A stretch of DNA of 64,000 bases from Lunularia cruciata (lineage: Eukaryota > Streptophyta > Marchantiopsida > Lunulariales > Lunulariaceae), in NCBI GenBank assembly GCA_948567375.1, contig OX419762.1, positions 41,645,034 through 41,709,033 on the forward strand, written 5' to 3'. This document shows, piece by piece, positions 57,780 to 64,000 of this stretch. The position numbers and the translations under genes were made by a program. Each line of letters opens with the position of its first letter. Position 1 is the stretch's first letter. The notes under the pieces were generated by a model. The model made no database searches, was not told the DNA's origin, and saw only the letters and a program-made list of their open reading frames with translations.

Positions 57780-58900
57780 TGGAGGTGGGAAAGAGGTTCC
57801 CATGTGGCATCATGAAGGGGATACCCTTTCCAAAGGACCTTGTACTCCGTATGTTGATGAAGGCCTTGTTGAATATGACGACGTGCAAGGATACAATCAA
57901 CTTCGTACTCCTCATGATCATTGATAGGGACAGGCAGAGGAGGAGGTTGGACTCAAGAGGAAAAGGAAGAGGGGTTAGGAACAAAGGGTTTCAACTTAGA
58001 AACATGAAAGACAGGATGGATAAGCATGTGACAAGGCAAGGCAAGTCGATAAGCAACAGGCGAGACAATGTGGGTGATATCAAAGGGTCCTATCCAATTA
58101 GGAGCAAGTTTACGAACTTGGGTATCAAGTGGGAGAGGGAGGTTACTAGAGGATAGCATGACTTTATCGCCAACTGCAAAGGTGAGATCACGATGATAGT
58201 GGTCCGCATATTGTTTTTGGCGACCATGCTCCCAGTGAGCGGATGGAATGGCAAGTGGTTGAAGGAGTCCACTCGGCTTCTGATTACTGGCCTTGTTACG
58301 TTGGCAGCTCTCACACAATTTGACAAATTCTTGAACATCTCGTGTCATGTTGGGCCACCACCATTGACGTTGGAGGGTACCCAAGGTCTTGTCTACACCC
58401 ATGTGACCAGCAATGGGTAAATCATGGGCTTCTTGAAGGCGCACAAGTCGAAGATCACCTTTGGCTGGAACATAGATCCGGTCCGCATGGAATAGAAAGC
58501 CTTCCTTGAAGGAGAAGGTGTTGTACTCTTTGTCACCTGTTGTTAGACGACCATGTACCATTTGGAAGAAGGGATCTTGTCGGAGAGCTAACCAAAACTC
58601 ATTATGGATCTTGGGGTCAATTGACACCATCGTAATTGCTGCCGCGATGAGAGGAAGAGACTTCAAATCAGGTCTTTGTGACAGAGCATCAGGGATGACA
58701 TGAAATCGACCTGGTTTGTACTCAAGTTTGATGTCAAACAATTGAAGTTGCTCTTCCCATCGATGATGTCAACTCTTCTTGTGCTCTAGGTGTAAGGTAT
58801 GCAACAATGGCTTGTGATCAATTTGCATGATCACTTGTTTCCCCAAGAGATAATGCCTCCATACCTTGGTGGCATATACCATTGTAAGTTGTTCCTAATC
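57780..58900 (-). pseudogene. A1 RNase H end, integrase without catalytic core, chromodomain
   Basis: In one frame: RNase H end (HKPLLHTLH), then an open ORF at 57953-58741 starting MFDIKLEYKPGRFHV. The integrase zinc site is intact (HMGVDKTLG; CESCQRNKAS). After PSAHWEH at about 58225 the protein jumps straight to GRQKQYADHYHRD, the C-terminal segment. About 590 bp, including all three catalytic acidic residues, are missing compared with A2, yet the frame is kept. One TGA at 57953 separates this from the chromodomain (EEYEVDCIL; VLWKGYPLHDATWEP). Confidence 0.88.
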
Positions 58901-60100
58901 TCAAGCAGAGTAATTTCTTTCAGCTGTATTTAGTCGGTGAGACACAAAGGCGATGGGATGTAGTCCATCTAGAAATTCTTGTTGCAACACAGCTCCAATT
59001 GCAAAGTTAGAAGCATCAAAATCAACCACACAAGGTAGTTGAGGATCATATGGTTGAAGAATGGGTCTCAAAGACACCATATTTTCCAACTTTTGGAATG
59101 CTTCTTCATGTTTGGTGTTCCATTGGAAGCTCGAGTTCTTTCCCAAGAGGTCAGTCAATGGTGCAGCCACATGAGCATAATAGTGGATGAATCGCCGGTA
59201 AAAACTAGCCAATCCATTGAATGCCCGTACTTCTGTAGCATCTTTTGGGGTAGGCCAATCAGTAATGGCCTTGATCTTCTCTTCTTCCATCTTGATCCCC
59301 TCTGATGAGATTTTATGACCCAAGAAGGTAACCTCCTTCTGCCAAAAAGCACACTTCGACTTCTTACAGTAAAATTTCCATTGTCGTAGTTGTCTTAGGA
59401 CCTCTTGCACATGATTCACATGTTCTGCCTTTGTCTTGCTATAGATTAAGATATCATCCAAGAATACCACCACTGACCAATCCAATAGTCCATCCAACAC
59501 CCGATGCATCTGATCCATGAAGACTGCTGGAGCATTAGTGAGTCCGAAAGGTAGAACTCTCCACTCAAAATGCCCATATCGTGTGCAAATGGCAGTCTTT
59601 TGCACATCCTCTCTATCAATCGGAATTTGCCAATAGCCGCTACGAAGATCCAACTTGGAAAAGTAACGTGCTCCACTTAGTTGATCAAGTAAGTCATCGA
59701 TCCGAAGCAAGGGATATGCATTCTTCACGGTTTGCTTATTGAGCCCACGATAATCAATACAAAATCGAAGTCCTCCATCCTTCTTTGGAACAAATAGTAC
59801 CGGTGCTCCCCAAGGAGAGGTACTATGTTGTATGAAGTCCTTCTCCAACAACTCTATAAGTGTTGTTCGCAACTCCTCCAACTCCTTTGGTGAGAGCCGA
59901 TAGATCGGTCTACTCACTGGAGTACTCCCTGGCAATAACTCGATCTTGAAAGGCATACCTCGATCAGAGGGTAATCCCTTTGGCAGATCATCCGGAAACA
60001 CGTCCGCAAACTCCTTAACTATCCGATCAACCATTACTTGATGAGGCTCTTGGTCCTCCACAGATTGGTCTTGTGTAATTCGGCTTGATCCACACCGCAA
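58901..60100 (-). pseudogene. A1 reverse transcriptase and RNase H start
   Basis: An open frame of 399 codons with all RT blocks: [53 protein letters not shown] and the catalytic FLDD at about 59449-59460, then [24 protein letters not shown] and RNase H ([15 protein letters not shown]). It ends at a stop before EQL. Among the A copies this is the best-kept RT. Confidence 0.9.
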
Positions 60101-60202
60101 ATACAGACTTATCTTCCTCCAAAGCTTGCTCTATGGCTGCTTTACTAACAAACTTGCCTTTTAGGGACTCATCTCTCTTCCAAGCTTGCTCCATGGTTGC
60201 CT

Positions 60203-60637
60203 TCAAGAAAACTTCACATCTTGGGACTCCACTTCCTTCAAGGTTTGCTCTATGGCTACCTTCTCAACAAACTCCCCATCTTGGGCCTGACTATTCTTAG
60301 GTGTCTTACTTAGAGGTGCCAGACATCCTAATCTGAAATTCCTACCTTGGTGTTGTACTTGAATTTGGCGTCGGGTCCAATCAAATTGAGCCTTATGACA
60401 TTCAAGCCAAGGTAGACCCAGAATGATATCATAGTGTAGAGGTGCCACTACAAACCTCATACACTCCAAATACTCCTTCCCAATCTTGAAGGTAACAAGA
60501 TGCAAGGTGCGGAATGCAGAACCCTTTCTACCATCCGCCATCATCAAACTACTTCCAATTACTGGCTTGATAGGAATACCCAATTCCTTTGCTACTTGCA
60601 TAGACATGCAATTCTCTGAACTTCTAGAATCAACCAA
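60203..60637 (-). pseudogene. A1 protease region
   Basis: The frame encodes the retropepsin-like domain: VDSRSSENC (the active-site Asp-Ser-Gly has become Asp-Ser-Arg), KPVIGSSLMMADG and IILGLPWLE. The A4 copy has VDFGSSENC. A stop and frame change separate it from RT. Confidence 0.75.
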
Positions 60638-60779
60638 AATTCTACAACCTCAATTAGATATCATACCTTGCAAGTGAAGTAGACTTGCATAGGTTGAGCC
60701 TTCAATCCCATTGGAACTAATCAAGCTCCCAATAGGTGGCTTGAAATCTCCTACTGGGATTCTTCGTTTCCCTGATCAT

Positions 60780-61656
60780 TTTGCTCCACAACCTCCACCT
60801 GGGCAACTTGTCGAGGTCGTCCATTCTTGAGTGGGCATTTAGCAATGCGATGCCCCAATTGGCGACAATAAAAACAACCACCATTTTGTCACAATTTCTC
60901 TCTGTCTGCCATGCTCAATGGTCTTTGTTGAATTGCATCAATCTCCATTGGTGCTGGCTCTTCCACTTGTGTGTAGTGTAATGGTAGGCTTTGTGGAGGT
61001 CGAGGTCAAGACCAAGTTGTTGCTACCAAAGAATCAAAACGTTTGGCCAACCGCATGGCTTCCTCCAAGTGTTGTGGCTCTCGCATGGTTACCTCTAATT
61101 TGGTTCTTGCCTTCACGCCCCTCACAAATTGATCCAGAGCTTCACCTTCCAAAATATCTGGGATCTACATGATGGTGTTTTGGAACTACGAGATGTAACT
61201 TCTTACAGAGCCAATCTATTTCAACTCTACCAACTTATCCCGTGCAGCTCGTGTGGCATTAATAACTTGGAACCAACTGATTATTGCGCTCTTGAATTCT
61301 GCCCATGTCAAGATCGGTGCAACCATTTGTTGTTTGGTTTGCTCCACTCAGAATCTCCACCATAGCTTTGCTACTCCATCCAATTGGCTAGAGGCCAAGA
61401 GAATCTGTTTTCGCTCATCTTGTAGATTGGTAGCTTCAAAATAACGTTCACAATCAAACACAAAATTCTCCACTACACCCGGGAGATTCTTGCCTTCAAA
61501 TACCTTGGGTTTAGGGAATCGAATGCAATCTTCTCCATCTCGAACTGGCGCTCTATCTATTTTTTCTCGTCGTTGCTGGTCTTGTTCATCCAACAATCAA
61601 GTAAGATGCTCGATTTGTTGTTGCATTGCAAGGATAACATCCGGTATTGCCGCCAT
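60780..61656 (-). pseudogene. A1 gag
   Basis: ATG at 61656 (MAAIPDVILAMQQQ), capsid-like region open at 61348-61596 (FEGKNLPGVVENFVFDCERYF, KLWWRF) and zinc knuckle CFYCRQLGHRIAKCP at about 60835-60880. Several stops are present. The first, in HLT*LLDEQ near 61600, is TGA where A4 still has CGA. Confidence 0.8.
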
Positions 61657-61689
61657 TGCTTATACTCTATTCCACTACCCTCAATTTAT

Positions 61690-61905
61690 CTAGTTGATTA
61701 ACACATAGATAAAACACATCCACCATTCTCCATAAGTTACCACTGGAAGTATCAAGGGTTCCTTTGAGACAGTGATCATGTGTAGAAAATCTTGCACAAA
61801 GCGCGAGGTGATGAATTTTGTGAAACGATGCTTTGGTAATATCTGGACATGAAAGTCCCAATGGTTTGGTGGAAGTGGATTTGGTGGTCCATAAATTCCA
61901 TCCAT
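61690..61905 (-). CDS. A1 leader ORF, 71 codons
   Basis: This is the counterpart of 20176-20391 and about 41070-41253: MDGIYGPPNPLPPNHWDF and EPLILPVVTYGEWW. It is open in A1 although gag, protease and integrase are broken. It begins about 20 bases after the primer site (GGTATTAGAGC, 61914-61926). Confidence 0.55.
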   Translation of the reverse strand: MDGIYGPPNPLPPNHWDFHVQILPKHRFTKFITSRFVQDFLHMITVSKEPLILPVVTYGEWWMCFIYVLIN

Positions 61906-61927
61906 CCCATTCCCGCTCTAATACCAA

Positions 61928-62349
61928 TGTAAAAGACCAAAAATGAGGAGAGAAATAGGAGAATGGAAACTCACATTGGGACACTTGAATGAGGGAAACT
62001 CCGAATGCCTAGCATGAGCTTTGGCTTTGGTATTTATAGGTAGCATACAAGACTCATAAAGCTTCTCAAGAGGCTTCCTTGAGCCGCTTTCTTGGAGTGC
62101 AAGCCAAGTTAACCATGAAGCTTCTCAAGAAGCTTCCTTCTAGAAGCCGCCTACTTGGAGTGCAAGCTAAGCTAGTTAGAAGCTTCTAGAAGCTTACTTC
62201 TAGAAGCTACTTGCTTAGGGTGCAAGTTAACTAGTTGGGAAGCTTCCCAAGAAGCTTCTTAGATACTTCTAGAATATTTTAGGCTATTTTGTCTTATTCT
62301 CTACTTCGTAAACCCGACTAACTTCGTCGCTAAACTCCATATTGTTACA
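61928..62349 (-). repeat. A1 5' LTR
   Basis: TGTAAAAGACC to CCATATTGTTACA in + coordinates, 422 bp, preceded (in element direction, followed) by the iMet-type primer site at 61914-61926. It contains the tandem GAAGCTTC units and a reversed TATAAATA box near 62031. Confidence 0.92.
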
Positions 62350-64000
62350 TCTCATGCACTCCTTGAGAAATGTGTCGAATATCGTGTCCATCGCTCCATA
62401 TAACTCCAAGGCTAGAGGAATAAAGAGGTGACCTCGGTGCATGCCCCTATACTTGAAGAACTTACAACCTGCTACACTCACCACCCATCCAGGGGATGTG
62501 TAATCACTCCCTCCAAAATTGTATCCCGTGTAGGGTCCGTAAACCATGACATCTGTTACTATCACCTGATCATCTTGGACCAAGTATAAATCTGCCTTGA
62601 TACATGTCATTTGCAAAGCATATGAATGCTCCCTCCAAGCCAAGTATCCACTCTCCCGTGCCATAGCAAACACTATGTCTCTAATAGCATCATGGGTAGC
62701 TATCCTCTATCTTCCAAAAGGTTCATGTAGTGTAGAACCACACTCACAAGTGAGTAATGAAGATGGAGAAGGGTGGACCAAACTTAGGCAAAGCCTCGTC
62801 ACTATAGAGAAAGAAGTAGGTGCAAGTTGGAACCTCCTAATGCACAGTCAAGCTAGGATCCAAGAGCTTGCACCATTGCCGGAGCAAGAGCAAAGACGTG
62901 TTGTAGTAGCCCGAGGAATGGATGAGTCAACTAAGAGAGAATGTAGCATATGCTCACACTATTGCTCCATCAAGGAAGACTATAAACCTCTAGTCCAATC
63001 TGATGATAGTGAAGCAAAAGATAGAAATTCCTCTTGTGTTTGTGGGAAAAGACTATCTCTTGTCTACCTCAATAATGTATGGAGAGAATAGGATCACTCC
63101 TCCACCTCTGCCATAAGTCTCCAAAACTAGCCTATCAACAACCACAAAATGAGAGGAAAGTAAGAGTTCCAAGAGAGCCCAACTACCCAAAAATGCTATA
63201 TGTGCCATCTCCTCCATAGATAGCAAGCCAATCCATCCACACGAGATTAGCAAATCCATCTATTTACGTGCCAAATCTCCTACCACACACTCAAAATTCC
63301 ATGGTCCAATAATATCACCAAAGACTCCCATAATCCTCCTAACAAAGGCTCTCAAATCTGATAGAAAGGAAGAGGTGCATCAGTTGACAAGCAATACTAA
63401 AGGAGAGTATACCAAATGCAACCTACGGATCTCCTAGTAACGGAAGGTCATCCACATGGAGAACATCCTTTGCAAGAGTAGCGTCTAAGAAGCATATGAC
63501 AAAATCCTTGGATCCTATTGGCACTCCAAGAACATGTCGTCCATATGTAGATGTGATATATCTCTTTGGAAGCTCAAAGTGGGGAGGGATACCTAAAGGG
63601 GACAAAGCACTGCACTTTGATACCTTGACTCTCAAGTCTACTAGATGTAGCTGAGTAGTCAAGTGATCAAAGGCATGCCTAATCTGTCTACAGGGCCCAC
63701 GATGTGTGTATCATCTACCAAGGAGAGAAATACACAACCTGGCATGGCCAAAGCAGTAGATAGGAGAGATCTAAAGTGAGCAATGGCAAATAAGAACCCC
63801 CCTAAAGGATCTACTAACATGTACTAACAAATGACATGTACTAACAATTGACTCCAAGACGGTGACTCTCTCCTATGAACAACCATGCTAGTAGTAAAGT
63901 GAAGTAGAAGAGCCATAAAAAGACTACACAAAAGGAATAAGACTTGCCAAGGATCCACCAGCCTCCTTAAGCTCTCTAAAGATAGATGCACATGAGATGC
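62350..64000 (-). pseudogene. Non-LTR retroelement copy 2: reverse transcriptase plus putative restriction-like endonuclease
   Basis: Reading the minus strand from the window edge: the RT catalytic block LVDDTHIVGP at about 63695-63720; then VKVSKCSALSPLGIPP and GVPIGSKDF, LDATLAKDVLHVDDLP (63423-63662); then MAHIAFLGSWAL near 63200. A zinc-like CECG (62737-62748) is followed by HDAIRD (62681-62694), ARESGYLAWREH, ADLYLVQDDQVIVTDVMV and LFIPLALELYG. The order RT, then C.C...H, then an Asp...Asp-Val-Val core resembles elements with a C-terminal PD-(D/E)XK-type nuclease. Several stops and frameshifts are present; the N-terminus lies beyond the window. Confidence 0.68.

Larger units (their letters stand above)
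57311..62349 (-). mobile_element. Family-A Gypsy element A1, full length but lacking the integrase core
   Basis: 3' LTR 57311-57703, 5' LTR 61928-62349, iMet primer site, leader ORF, gag, protease, RT, RNase H, a shortened integrase and a chromodomain are all on the minus strand. The target duplication is TCTCG (57306-57310) / TCTCA (62350-62354), one mismatch. The uninterrupted site is seen at about 18076-18086. By eye the LTRs differ at about 10 positions plus one 29-bp deletion, so insertion is fairly recent. Confidence 0.92.

Noticed and set aside
1-64000. CRISPR arrays, operons or bacterial-type systems
   Set aside because: No regularly spaced short repeats and no prokaryotic gene clusters; spliced genes and LTR retrotransposons show plant nuclear DNA.

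Overview
The window looks like nuclear DNA from a land plant. It has three spliced or intact plant-type genes at the left: a chloroplast-type SET-domain methyltransferase, a subtilase with ten introns, and a phytepsin-type aspartic protease carrying the plant-specific insert. A repeat-dense region dominated by Ty3/Gypsy chromovirus retrotransposons follows. Short introns (about 0.2-1.3 kb) and an intronless phytepsin would fit a non-seed plant such as a bryophyte, lycophyte or fern, but that is only an inference.

Layout. 1-166 is the end of a Gypsy LTR (family A). 2170-6013 is the SET gene (5 exons, 488 aa), 8712-13635 the subtilase (11 exons, 818 aa) and 15793-17292 the phytepsin (1 exon, 499 aa); all are on the + strand and have their own promoters. 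The exon models were built by reading homology, GT/AG borders and codon phase together, and the totals are divisible by three.

From 17.7 kb to the end almost everything is mobile DNA, and its order of insertion can be read. I name four LTR families: A (LTR about 390-500 bp, iMet primer site), B (LTR about 740 bp, iMet primer site), D (LTR about 690 bp, tRNA-Glu-like primer site) and E (long putative LTR, distinct gag). A composite family-A element spans 19726-33793 (target duplication CCAAT). It sits inside the Myb-like gene of a PIF/Harbinger-like transposon and contains a D element, itself holding a complete B element (22967-29580, target duplication ACCAT), plus the 3' end of another B element. 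A second composite spans 40363-52797 (target duplication CTTTC) and contains two more A elements, a B solo LTR, and E and D pieces. A third A element, 57311-62349, is inserted in an old non-LTR element with a reverse transcriptase and a putative restriction-like endonuclease domain; a diverged uninterrupted copy of that target lies at about 17.95-18.43 kb. Solo B LTRs with perfect target duplications lie at 18435-19024, 35247-35983 and 45854-46584.

Most interesting observations: family-A LTRs carry perfect four-unit heat-shock-element sequences (GAAnnTTCnnGAAnnTTC) upstream of their TATA box; a small leader ORF of about 70 codons lies between primer site and gag in two different Gypsy families, and is doubled in one; one A element has lost exactly the integrase catalytic core while keeping its frame; the B LTR contains a 156-bp internal duplication that an old solo LTR lacks; and the D element has an extra zinc-knuckle reading frame upstream of gag. 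No complete retroelement ORF here is free of stop codons, so the elements are probably not autonomous today.
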